Assembly (NCBI GenBank): GCA_023384415.1
Contig: JAHDWJ010000019.1
Location: forward strand, 1 to 64,000
Direction: 5' to 3'
Origin: Anaerolineae bacterium
Lineage (GTDB): Bacteria; Chloroflexota; Anaerolineae; Promineifilales; Promineifilaceae
Length of the DNA: 64,000 bases
Both the position numbers and the translations under genes were made by a program. The notes under the pieces are model-generated. The model searched no databases and had not been told where the DNA came from. It saw nothing but the letters and a program-made list of their open reading frames with translations. Positions 28,197-36,707 of the stretch are shown piece after piece. How positions within the stretch are numbered: position 1 is the stretch's first letter; each line of letters opens with the position of its first letter.

Positions 28197-29123
28197 TTAT
28201 GGCTCCTCATACCAGCGGGGAATATCCCTGGAGAAGCCCGCAAAATCTGCCCACACCATCTGGGCCCGCTGCAATGCCTTGGCCATCTCCTCGGCACCAA
28301 AGGGAGCGGCCCACAAGACGGCAAAGAAGGTATCAAAGGCGGTGTAAAAAGCCAAACGGCGGAAGAACATCTCTGGGGGATTGCCATCCCAATATCCATC
28401 AATCTGCCCTCGGGCGAAGGCCGTGTTTGCCAGGCGAGAAAATACGGTTAGTCGGTTGAAATCCCGCACCGGGTCACCAAATTTGTACCGGTTGAAATCA
28501 ATCACCTGAAGCTGCCCCTCGGGGCTGACAATCATGTTGCCAACGTGGTAATCTCCATGCAAAAATGTCTGGGAGAGGCCCGACAAGTGGGGAAACCCCT
28601 GGTGGATGGCGCGAAGAAAATCAGCTTCCTGGTCAATGACGAAAGCGGCCGCCCGGTATTGGTCCAGCTTCCGCTTGAAGACGGCCCACATCTGTGATTC
28701 CACTTCTGGGGTCTCTGGGGGAGCGGCCAGGGTGTGGAGTTTACGCAGCATCGCCCCGGCGGTGAGGCCCAACTGGTAACCTTCATCTGGGGAATGGCGA
28801 GCCAGCCACCCTTCCGCCTCGTCCCCCTCAACCCAGGATAGCAGGGTGTACACGTTGGCCCCCCCGTTGCAGTAGCCGAAAGCGAGGGGTTGGGACATAG
28901 GAATGCCGGTCGCGGCCGCTTGCTGCATCCAGAAAAACTCTTCGGCCTTCTTATCATACTGGGTACTATCAGCCAGGCGGAGTAATAAATGCTGCCCGGC
29001 CTCATCCACCAGATGAAACTTTTGATCCGCAGACCACCCTCTCTGCTCTGGGATGATTGTGACCCAGGTGTTGTAACCGGGAATATCCTGTATAACCGCT
29101 CGGGGGGGATGTACAAATGGCAT
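28197..29123 (-). CDS. Aminoglycoside phosphotransferase family protein (APH fold)
   Basis: 308-residue kinase-like protein. The Brenner motif FLHGDYHVGNMIV gives the catalytic Asp, and VIDFNRYKFGDPVRDFNR supplies the metal-binding Asp. The N-lobe has LLLRLADSTQYDKK with the ATP-binding Lys region. Family members phosphorylate antibiotics, choline or sugars; which applies here cannot be told. The start lies two bases after the stop of the P-loop kinase gene upstream, so the two are co-transcribed. Confidence 0.85.
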   Translation of the reverse strand: MPFVHPPRAVIQDIPGYNTWVTIIPEQRGWSADQKFHLVDEAGQHLLLRLADSTQYDKKAEEFFWMQQAAATGIPMSQPLAFGYCNGGANVYTLLSWVEGDEAEGWLARHSPDEGYQLGLTAGAMLRKLHTLAAPPETPEVESQMWAVFKRKLDQYRAAAFVIDQEADFLRAIHQGFPHLSGLSQTFLHGDYHVGNMIVSPEGQLQVIDFNRYKFGDPVRDFNRLTVFSRLANTAFARGQIDGYWDGNPPEMFFRRLAFYTAFDTFFAVLWAAPFGAEEMAKALQRAQMVWADFAGFSRDIPRWYEEP

Positions 29124-29125
29124 GG

Positions 29126-29740
29126 TTACTTATCTATCGCCGCCAACACCATCTGGCATAAGGCGTCTACAGAAACATCCCCTGTTTGCCAAAGGATATT
29201 CATTTGCCACTCCGAAGCCTGCTGTTGGATCAGCTCATTGTACCAAAGGCTGCGGGCCAGAAAATTGTCCAGCATCCGATCAGGGTCAGAAGAGCCTTGC
29301 AACCATTGACGATTGTTGTTTTCCCGTTCCACCAGAACATCTGGCTCTACAACGATCCAGCTTGACCAAACAGTGGGTAGGTTCAGTTCGGCCACCCGAT
29401 GCGGCCGCAAATGCCAGCCATCTATCACAATGGGCGAGGTATCCCAGGTGGCCCGCTTTAAGATTAACTGCTTGAGGAAAGGCCAGGCCGCCTCGTGCTG
29501 AATATCCGCGTCGGCCTTGAGCTGCTCAACCGGGCTATGGGTAAAATATTCCAGATGGGGCACTTTTCTCATCACGTGCAACCCCAGATGCGTTTCCGGC
29601 GTAGTCACCGCTTGGGCTACCGTCATCAGATCATCAACGCTTACCGAGACCAGGCCCAACTTTGTCGCTAACGCCCGGCCCAGGGTTGTCTTGCCCACCC
29701 CTGGGGCCCCGCCAATCAAGAATACATTCGCCTTCTTCAT
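29126..29740 (-). CDS. P-loop kinase-like protein
   Basis: 204 residues with Walker A GAPGVGKTT (11-19). Other residues suggest a small-molecule kinase related to 2-phosphoglycerate kinase and zeta-toxin-like folds: VSVDDLM as a possible substrate-binding Asp, IVIDGWHLRPHR, and an Arg-rich lid (ARSLWYNEL). The substrate is unknown. It lies four bases downstream of the patatin gene and two bases upstream of the APH-like gene. Confidence 0.7.
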   Translation of the reverse strand: MKKANVFLIGGAPGVGKTTLGRALATKLGLVSVSVDDLMTVAQAVTTPETHLGLHVMRKVPHLEYFTHSPVEQLKADADIQHEAAWPFLKQLILKRATWDTSPIVIDGWHLRPHRVAELNLPTVWSSWIVVEPDVLVERENNNRQWLQGSSDPDRMLDNFLARSLWYNELIQQQASEWQMNILWQTGDVSVDALCQMVLAAIDK

Positions 29741-29744
29741 AAAG

Positions 29745-32006
29745 TTATCTCACCAGTTCCCTAAATCCCCTGGCAGCATCCTGCCCATGATTAACCGTCT
29801 CAAGCGCATATTGATACCCTATATCCGCCAATCTCCCCAATTGATCAAAATCCAGTAAGCCAAATGATTGCACCGGGGGTTCGAGGTAAAAGTCAACAAG
29901 ATGTTTGGTAACACTGGCCGTCTGGGCATTGGTAATCGAGAGGGAACGCATCATCACTTCACCAATAGAGGGAAATTCGGGGTTATTTGACCAGGGATTA
30001 AGCCGCTGCCAAAGGGATTGCCAACCAGAAATGGTGTAACCAAATGGCTTGAGATTGTTACCCGGATCAGCCCGTGACACATCAACGGCGATGATAGGGC
30101 CAATGTCCGGGCGAGCTTTCATAAGATCAGTGGGGAAATTGTTGATCAGCCCCCCATCGGCCAAAATATGGCCTTCTTGAAAAACTGGGGGCAGGATGCC
30201 AGGGATGGCCGTACTGGCCCGGGCGGCATGGAAAAGGGAACCGGATTCGTGCTTCATTAAAGCAGCCTGGGTCAAATTGGCCGAAACGCAAAAATAGGTT
30301 GTCCAAAGGTCTTCAATCTGAACGGCACCAAAAAGATACCTTAAAGCCTGGGTAAAGTTTTCCCCAGTCGTCAGGGCATGAAGGGGGAGCGTATAATCAA
30401 TGCGACCGATGGCTTTGGCCGTTTTGGTCATCATCGTCTCATAATCAAGCCCCATCGCGTACAATCCGGCAAAGAGGGCCCCCCCACTCGTGCCACCAAT
30501 AGCATCAATGGGGATGCCCTTTTCGACTAAAGCGCGAATCACCCCAATATGGGCCATGGCCCGGGCTCCCCCGCCGCTGAGTACCAGCCCCACCCCCTGC
30601 CTGGTGAGCAAACGAGCAAGCCGCCTGAAATCGGCCAGGCGCGACAAGCGGACATGATAATGGTGGCGCAGGCTGCGCGGGGCTAACCAGGCTATTGTAT
30701 TTTGGGGCAAATCACTCTCTTCACCATGAAGCAGGACCAGACATTGAATACTCTGTTGGTTTTCAGTGTGGGCAAGCAGGGTGGTTTCAATAGGGGTAAG
30801 GGCCGGTGAGCCATTGGCATTAGCCACAATGAGAACCAAATCCGCTTGCCGCACACATCGCCTGGTCCAGACGGTTGGCTGGTAATCTGCTTCATAGATG
30901 ACGTAATCATGGGCGGCTTCCTGCTCATTGAGCCAGAAGACGAAGCGGCTGTTTTTGAGGTCATCATCGGCTAAATAAGCAATCCCTGGTGTGCCTGAGA
31001 GCTGATCACATCGTTCACTATTGAGGTGCCCGGTTGACCCTAACTGGCTGAGGGCCTGGGTCAACCGGGTGGTGAAATGGGCTAAAGGAACGGAGCTATC
31101 AGAGGGAATGACGCAGATGGTGGTGACGGCCCCCTTACCGGGTGTCTGACCGGCTACCTGGGCGCGTAATCGGTCAATGATGGGACCAGCAAACCGGGAT
31201 AGGATGACCTCTGGGTGTTTTTGCAGCAGCCGCTTGAACGCTTCCTGGGATAATTTAGCCAGCAGGGTGTCCCGTAAGGCAAAAACCCTGGCGGTTCTTT
31301 TTTCACCGGTAATCAACCCGATTTCGCCGACGGTTTGGCCGCGATAGATGTCAACATGGTAAGGTTTGTCTTTGTCTGTGGTTTGGCTGACAACCCGCAG
31401 GCAGCCCCCCATCACAATGAATAAGGCATCGCTGGGATCGCCAACGTCCATGAGCGTTTCGCCGCTGGCAACGGTTATCAGTTCTAATTCGGCCTGAATA
31501 TCTTGCCAGATAGGTTTATCTAACTCTTTGAAGATGTTGGCTTTGATCAAAATATGGTTCAGACGAGATTGTTGGACTCGTCGGTGGATCGCCTGGTAAA
31601 TAAGCTGGCTGGCTTCTGGAGTCGCGGCCGCAACCGTGTCAAGGTTTTCTCTGGCTAAAGAGACCAACCGGGAGGCAGCAACGGCATCTACCGAGGCGGT
31701 CCGTCTCTCTCTGGTGAGCAAGGAAATCTCCCCCACCCCTTCACCCGGCCCCTTAAAGGTCAAAATATTCTCCGCTTCATCAAGCTCTTCATCAATGACC
31801 CGAAGCTGTCCTTCCAGGACGATATAGAGGGTATCTCCCCACTCACCCTGCTGGATCAACCGTTCATTAGGGGCCAGTTGAATCAGGGTAAAAGCCGGGG
31901 CTAATACCTGTTTATACTGATCGGGAATGGGGCCAAAGAAATGCCAGGGGATGGACAGTTCGGAACGCTCTGGTTGGGCAGCGGGGGTTGGTTCTGTTTC
32001 ACTCAT
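29745..32006 (-). CDS. Patatin-like phospholipase with two cyclic-nucleotide-binding domains
   Basis: 753 residues. Two cNMP-binding domains come first, about 30-140 (with GEGVGEISLLTRERRTASV) and about 155-280 (GQTVGEIGLITGEKRTARV). An alpha/beta linker domain reaches about 465. The patatin domain follows with oxyanion loop SGGGARAMAHIG, nucleophile GGTSGG and catalytic Asp in ADGG. This is the domain order of neuropathy-target-esterase-like lysophospholipases, without the N-terminal membrane helix. ATG 32006 was preferred to a TTG at 32033. The upstream gene, ending at 32030, encodes a membrane protein with the same sensor type, suggesting a shared ligand or localisation. Confidence 0.9.
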   Translation of the reverse strand: MSETEPTPAAQPERSELSIPWHFFGPIPDQYKQVLAPAFTLIQLAPNERLIQQGEWGDTLYIVLEGQLRVIDEELDEAENILTFKGPGEGVGEISLLTRERRTASVDAVAASRLVSLARENLDTVAAATPEASQLIYQAIHRRVQQSRLNHILIKANIFKELDKPIWQDIQAELELITVASGETLMDVGDPSDALFIVMGGCLRVVSQTTDKDKPYHVDIYRGQTVGEIGLITGEKRTARVFALRDTLLAKLSQEAFKRLLQKHPEVILSRFAGPIIDRLRAQVAGQTPGKGAVTTICVIPSDSSVPLAHFTTRLTQALSQLGSTGHLNSERCDQLSGTPGIAYLADDDLKNSRFVFWLNEQEAAHDYVIYEADYQPTVWTRRCVRQADLVLIVANANGSPALTPIETTLLAHTENQQSIQCLVLLHGEESDLPQNTIAWLAPRSLRHHYHVRLSRLADFRRLARLLTRQGVGLVLSGGGARAMAHIGVIRALVEKGIPIDAIGGTSGGALFAGLYAMGLDYETMMTKTAKAIGRIDYTLPLHALTTGENFTQALRYLFGAVQIEDLWTTYFCVSANLTQAALMKHESGSLFHAARASTAIPGILPPVFQEGHILADGGLINNFPTDLMKARPDIGPIIAVDVSRADPGNNLKPFGYTISGWQSLWQRLNPWSNNPEFPSIGEVMMRSLSITNAQTASVTKHLVDFYLEPPVQSFGLLDFDQLGRLADIGYQYALETVNHGQDAARGFRELVR

Positions 32007-32029
32007 GCTAGCTTCTCTAAATGGCTGGC

Positions 32030-33322
32030 TCAACTTTCGGTAGACATGGCCGGTAACAGCATCACCAATGAGTGTGCGGCCGCGCCCTGGAATAGTTCCC
32101 CCTTATGGGTGTGGAGCAGGGCCGGGGCTTTAATACGTTCATCATCCTTTTCTACAGCCCCGGTGATGACAAAGAGAAGTTCCTGGTTAGTAGGGATTTG
32201 TTCGCCATCGGCAATAGGGGGTAACAGTTCGCCTCGTTGGATCCAGGCCAGCCGTTGGGCCTGGTCTAGTTGTCTCCACTCTGGCATGTCACGCAGGTAA
32301 AGATTAAAGGTGCGGGCGGCATGGCTGCGCCAAACCGCATCGTGCAGGGTAGGGGACGCGGCCATTAAGCTCAGGAACTTCTCCCGGGTAACCACCCCAA
32401 TTTTGATGGGAGTCTCAGCCTGCACGGTGGCATTGCGGCCGCGGCCCGAAAGCAAACTCATCTCTCCGGCTATATCCCCTGGGGATAGCTTTTCTAAGAC
32501 AGTGCCATCGGCCAACAAAGCTGTGGCGGCCCCTTCCAAAACCACGAACATTTTGTCTCCCTCTTCCCCTTCGCGCAAAATAATTTCCCCAGCCTGATAA
32601 GACCGGTTCTGCATCAGTTCGGCCAATTTATCTAACTCAGCATTGTCAAGCCCTTGAAAGACCGGGGCATTTTTACAAATTTGGGTGATTAAGGCTGCGG
32701 CCGCTTTTCTGGCCGAAGCGGCCTGCAGTTGGAACCAGGTATCAATCCCATCCATCACAAAAGCACTGGCCAGCAAGATATACTCTTCCCGGAATTGGGG
32801 CACAAGCCCCGCCGTATAATAACCAACTAGATAAGCAATGATCCGCTGCCCCCGCTCCAGCCAAAAAACAACCCGATCTACCCAGGGCGGGGTAAATCGC
32901 CCCCCCAAACGAGATATTTGATCCGCCCAACGCCAGACATCACTGGTCATCCACAATACGGCCCCTATGGCCATGGCCGGGGTGAAATTCTCAAAGGTGG
33001 CTAACCAGATGGCCGATATGAAGAGGACGGCGACATGATGGGTGGTGTAAAAGGTCCGGTAGCTCTTTTTAAGGGTATGCCAATCGCGGACGATAATCGC
33101 CATATCATAGGTGTACAAGCCAAACATGACGGTGATCCAGACGGTGCGAAAGGTCGTTGGGCCATAAAACCAGGCCACGATATAGACAACAGCCGACAGC
33201 AGGCTGAGAATATAATGGGTTCGTTCCGCCCGGTAGCTGCCGGTTAGCCGGGCCATAATAACCGCATCTAAAACCAGGCATACACCTGTCACACCAAGAA
33301 TGTTGATGATTGAGATTGACAT
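32030..33322 (-). CDS. Membrane protein with C-terminal cyclic-nucleotide-binding domain
   Basis: 430 residues from ATG 33322, with GGAG five bases upstream. The first 200 residues have about six hydrophobic segments with His-rich loops (FYTTHHVAVLF), resembling TLC/TRAM-LAG or DUF-type membrane domains. I am not sure which. Residues about 215-330 form a cNMP-binding domain (LSPGDIAGEMSLLSGRGRNATVQ), and a further helical tail follows. It heads an operon with the patatin, P-loop kinase and APH-like genes. A role in sensing or anchoring for the patatin is inferred from position only. Confidence 0.7.
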   Translation of the reverse strand: MSISIINILGVTGVCLVLDAVIMARLTGSYRAERTHYILSLLSAVVYIVAWFYGPTTFRTVWITVMFGLYTYDMAIIVRDWHTLKKSYRTFYTTHHVAVLFISAIWLATFENFTPAMAIGAVLWMTSDVWRWADQISRLGGRFTPPWVDRVVFWLERGQRIIAYLVGYYTAGLVPQFREEYILLASAFVMDGIDTWFQLQAASARKAAAALITQICKNAPVFQGLDNAELDKLAELMQNRSYQAGEIILREGEEGDKMFVVLEGAATALLADGTVLEKLSPGDIAGEMSLLSGRGRNATVQAETPIKIGVVTREKFLSLMAASPTLHDAVWRSHAARTFNLYLRDMPEWRQLDQAQRLAWIQRGELLPPIADGEQIPTNQELLFVITGAVEKDDERIKAPALLHTHKGELFQGAAAHSLVMLLPAMSTES

Positions 33323-33616
33323 GATGACTCCAAAATGTGACGTGGTTGAGGATAAGTAATATAGTAATCTGGACAAACCAGAAGAGATTTATCCACAGAT
33401 GTCACCGATGAGTCCGCTGAAAAAAGCCACGAATTTCACGAATGAACACGAATTTTTCTTTGGTAACTTTGCGCCTTCCCGTCTCTGCGCGACCTTTTTT
33501 CAGTAGAGCCACCAATGCTCACACATTTTTTTTACCATCGGTGAAAACCTGTGTCATCTGTGCATCAGTTCTTGTTTTCTGTACAGACGTTGACTCGTTG
33601 GGTATTAAAATCAGCG
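33323..33616. other. Intergenic repeat region
   Basis: About 290 bp holding the second 95-bp element (33413-33507) plus flanking CAGATGTCACCGATG and CTGTGTCATCTGTG words like those around copy 1. No promoter stood out. The 66-codon plus-strand frame here is repeat-derived. Confidence 0.6.
33413..33507 (+). repeat. 95-bp MITE-like element, copy 2
   Basis: It starts TCCGCTGAAAAAAGCC and ends CTTTTTTCAGTAGA, the same length and inner sequence as the copies at 25924 and 47324. Confidence 0.85.
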
Positions 33617-35485
33617 TTAATCTGCGGATGATTCCTGGGTAAATTTGGCTCTACGGAGATGAAGTTGTTTGCCGTTTTGCCCAAATTGCTCAATATAAGA
33701 GAGGCTTTGATGCCGGAAGTAGGTGTCGTATAGTTCGGCGTAATGGCCGCCCTGGGCCATGAGCTGGTCGTGGCTGCCCTCTTCGATGATGGCTCCCTGC
33801 TGCATGACGATGATCCGGTCGGCGGTTTTGACGGTGGACAGGCGGTGGGCGATGACGATGGCGGTGCGGCCGCGCATAAGCAGCTCTAACCCCTCCTGTA
33901 TCTGGGCCTCAGTGAACGGGTCCACGCTGGCAGTGGCCTCATCCAGGATGAAGATAGCCGGGTCTTTAAGCAGCACCCGCGCCAGGGCCACCAACTGCCG
34001 CTGCCCCATGGAGAGATTGCTGCCCCGCTCCCCCACATCCGTATCCAACCCATTGACCAACCCGTGCAGCCAATCCCCGGCGCCGATCTGGTACGCGGCC
34101 GCGGTCACCTCCTCATCCGTCGCTCCTGGTTTAGCATAACGGATATTCTCCCGCACCGTCCCAGAGAAGAGAAACGGCACCTGGGGCACCAGGCCAATCT
34201 GCTGCCGGTACTGCCCCAGGTTGAGCGAACGAATATCCCGCCCATCCACCAAAATCTCCCCCCCCTGAAACTCATAAAAGCGGGTAATGAGCTTGGCGAT
34301 GCTGCTCTTGCCCGCTCCCGTATGCCCCACCAAAGCTACCGTCTCCCGCGCCCGGATGGTCAGGGAAAAATCAGGCAGCACCATCTCTTTATCGGTATAA
34401 GCAAAACGGACATGCCGGAACACCAACTCCCCGGCAACCTGCGCCACCGGCTCATCTCCCGTCTGAATCACATTGGGGTCAGCATCAATCAGGGCAAAGG
34501 CCCGCTCGGCCGCGGAAAGACCATCCTGGAACTGGCTCCAAAATGAGGCGATATTGATAATCGGCCACCAGAAAAAGCCGACCGCCTGCATAAACAGATA
34601 AAAGTTGCCCGGCGAGATAGCTGCTTCATCCCCGCGAGTTGCCAGCCCCCCGGCCACCATCAACACCGCCGTCCCCAGCCCGGAAGCCAACTGCATGATG
34701 GGGAAAATCGTGACCAGGGTCAGCCCCCGGCGCAGCCCCACCCGGTACGCCTGCCGGTTATTATCGGCAAAGGTGGCATAAATGGCTGGCTCCTGGCGAA
34801 AACTTTTAGCCACGATGATGCCGCTGAACGATTCTTGAATCTGGGCGTTGATTTTGGCCGTCACCCGGCGTGCCTGTTGGGTCACTTCGCGGGCGATGCG
34901 ACGGAAGCTCAGGGCCACGATGACCGCCAGCGGGGTCATCCCCCAGAGGATCAGCGTCAGCCGGGCGTTGATGGTCAGCAGCCAGCCGGTCAGGAGCAGG
35001 ATCAACAGAACAAAGCTCATCAGGTTGAGGGTCAGGTTGACCGTCTCGGCAAAATCCTGGGTATCTGAGGTGATCCGGCTGACGATTTTGCCCGATGGAT
35101 GCTCGTCATAAAAGGATAAATCATGCTTGACGGTAGCTTCAAACACATCCTGGCGCAGCTGCAGGACGACGTTGCCCGTCACCCTGGCGGAAAACAGTTG
35201 TCGGGTGTAGTTGAACAGCCAGGCTGAAGCCCCCAGGAGCATCACCCCCAGAGCGAAGAGGATGATGGCTGTGGTAGAGGACGCGGCCGCTAACCGATCC
35301 ACCGCCCGGGAGATCAAAATAGGCGCGGCCGTATTGCTGACCGCGTTCAGAGTCAACATCAGCGCTACCAGCAGCATCTGCCGGGCATACGGGCGAAAAT
35401 AGCTGACAATTCGCCGCAGCAGTTCCCGGTCGCTGTATTGCCGGTCATACGATTCCGTTTCTAAACCATCGAGAATAAAACCCAT
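33617..35485 (-). CDS. ABC exporter half-transporter, catalytically canonical subunit
   Basis: 622 residues: six membrane helices followed by the ATPase. Walker A is GHTGAGKSS. The signature is LSMGQ instead of LSGGQ. Walker B is FILDEATAS with the catalytic Glu intact, and the H-loop is IAHRLS. The altered signature here and the Asp replacing Glu in the other half-transporter (38725-40479) match the two-site asymmetry of TM287/TM288-type heterodimeric exporters. An extra tail of about 30 residues follows the ATPase. In this arrangement the fic gene, now split, lies between the two subunits. Confidence 0.85.
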   Translation of the reverse strand: MGFILDGLETESYDRQYSDRELLRRIVSYFRPYARQMLLVALMLTLNAVSNTAAPILISRAVDRLAAASSTTAIILFALGVMLLGASAWLFNYTRQLFSARVTGNVVLQLRQDVFEATVKHDLSFYDEHPSGKIVSRITSDTQDFAETVNLTLNLMSFVLLILLLTGWLLTINARLTLILWGMTPLAVIVALSFRRIAREVTQQARRVTAKINAQIQESFSGIIVAKSFRQEPAIYATFADNNRQAYRVGLRRGLTLVTIFPIMQLASGLGTAVLMVAGGLATRGDEAAISPGNFYLFMQAVGFFWWPIINIASFWSQFQDGLSAAERAFALIDADPNVIQTGDEPVAQVAGELVFRHVRFAYTDKEMVLPDFSLTIRARETVALVGHTGAGKSSIAKLITRFYEFQGGEILVDGRDIRSLNLGQYRQQIGLVPQVPFLFSGTVRENIRYAKPGATDEEVTAAAYQIGAGDWLHGLVNGLDTDVGERGSNLSMGQRQLVALARVLLKDPAIFILDEATASVDPFTEAQIQEGLELLMRGRTAIVIAHRLSTVKTADRIIVMQQGAIIEEGSHDQLMAQGGHYAELYDTYFRHQSLSYIEQFGQNGKQLHLRRAKFTQESSAD

Positions 35486-35573
35486 AGTAATCAGTGAGCA
35501 GTTGGCAGTTGGCAGTATATTTTATGTCAGCCGCTCTTTTAATCGTTTGACCCCTTCTTGCCATTCATCTACT

Positions 35574-35693
35574 TCACTGGGGTTCACCTTGTAGTGATTG
35601 TTTATACCGCTGCAAGATGACGAAGAGATGTTGGGCAATCAGGGTGATAAATGGTTCCAGGTTATTGTCGGCATCCGCCTGCTCTAAGGCCAA
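35574..35693 (-). pseudogene. Separated 3' part of the fic gene
   Basis: Reading on the minus strand from 35693, the frame TTG GCC TTA GAG CAG GCG GAT encodes LALEQADADNNLEPFITLIAQ and further residues, stopping with TGA at 35574-35576. This is the normal C-terminal continuation of Fic proteins after NEYL. It has no start of its own. It joins exactly, in frame, to the 5' part ending at 38217 when the 2523-bp insert is removed, giving a 143-residue protein. Confidence 0.85.
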
Positions 35694-35760
35694 CGCTAAA
35701 GCTCACCGGCGGCAATGGAGCGCAGCGGAATTGCCGTCCGGTGCAGCGCCTTGTTAGGGC
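35688..35760 (-). other. attC-like integron recombination site
   Basis: On the minus strand the site begins with R-box GCCCTAAC (35760-35753), which includes the endonuclease stop codon, and ends GCG^TTGGCC. Between lie arms 35704-35716 and 35730-35743, fully complementary except for one unpaired base at 35737. A further pairing of 35701-35703 with 35745-35747 leaves 35744 unpaired. Unpaired bases on one arm are typical of attC. If the insert is circularised, the second box becomes GTTAGAGC, a 7/8 complement of GCCCTAAC. The length of 73 bp is normal for attC. Confidence 0.85.
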
Positions 35761-36707
35761 GCATTGTAAGGCCCAAGAAAGCGCTCGCCATTAAAATGAA
35801 TAAGGTGTGATGGGGCATCGGCTACCCAGACTTCGGTTTCCCATGCAATATCACCAAGGTATCGCCCCATGACGGCCCGGTTTGGGAAGGCTGTGACATA
35901 CACCAGCCCGGCGGTCGACCCGCCAAACAGCGCTGCTAACTCGGCGTGGCGCTTGCCATCGACCGGGCCGTGACTGGTGACGGACTCGATGAGCAGCAGC
36001 CAGTTTTTCGCGGTGAAGTGCAGCACCACATCAGGCATCTTGCCGTGTGAATCCACATCTACGCCTAGACCAGCCAGCAAGGGCGCATCGAAGTAACCCC
36101 ACTTGTCGCCCGTGTCTCCGGCATATACCAGTACGCTGCCCGGCGCGAAGCGCGGGGCGAAGTCCTCGATGATGGCCCGGATCAGCTCGCTATGCTCGCC
36201 GGGGCTGAGGGTGATTTCCTTGCCCGGCGCAATTTCGACCGGGATACGGTTCTGCTCGCGCTCCTTGGCGTAGCGGGCAACCAGCGTTTCCCGCTCGGCT
36301 AGATAAGCGGTCAGGCTGTCATGCCATGCCGGTGTGCCGAAGGTGCGCATTAGGGCCAGCGCGGCCGGCTCGACCTGATAGACGGCCTTCGGGCTGTTCA
36401 CCGGTCGGTCGGGTTTGTCCGGGTTATAAAGGGCGATGCCGGCATCGCAGAACTGGTGCATGGTCTGACGGCGGAATGTCTCGCGGGTGTTCGGTGCGTA
36501 CTCCTTGCCGTAGTGTTCGCGCGCCCAATCCATGATGGGCGTGATGCCCACAAGTGGGTTTTCCGCTTCGGCCCACGCCTTGCCCGGCGTAAGGTTCAGC
36601 AGGGCCAGCAGCGAAAGCGCGGAACGCTCGTTTTGCTGTGCCCTCGGCAGGCCCAGGGCAATGATGATCTGGTGCGCGGCTTCGATGTAGTCGTTTTTGT
36701 CGTTCAT
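35754..36707 (-). CDS. Type II restriction endonuclease, BsuBI/PstI family
   Basis: 317 residues. The C-terminal half carries conserved family blocks: SVLVYAGDTGDKWGYFD, DSHGKMPDVVLHF, LLLIESVTSHGPVDGKR and FPNRAVMGRYLGDIAWETEVW. The D-P-D..ES..S run (KMPDVV, then LIESVTS) fits a nuclease core like PstI. Family enzymes cut CTGCAG, but the site here is only inferred. It starts with ATGA overlapping the methyltransferase stop by four bases, and its own TAA lies inside the attC R-box. Confidence 0.85.
   Translation of the reverse strand: MNDKNDYIEAAHQIIIALGLPRAQQNERSALSLLALLNLTPGKAWAEAENPLVGITPIMDWAREHYGKEYAPNTRETFRRQTMHQFCDAGIALYNPDKPDRPVNSPKAVYQVEPAALALMRTFGTPAWHDSLTAYLAERETLVARYAKEREQNRIPVEIAPGKEITLSPGEHSELIRAIIEDFAPRFAPGSVLVYAGDTGDKWGYFDAPLLAGLGVDVDSHGKMPDVVLHFTAKNWLLLIESVTSHGPVDGKRHAELAALFGGSTAGLVYVTAFPNRAVMGRYLGDIAWETEVWVADAPSHLIHFNGERFLGPYNAP

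Noticed and set aside
27769..28347. 192-codon plus-strand frame
   Set aside because: Antisense to an aldo/keto reductase and part of the APH-like gene; no motif.
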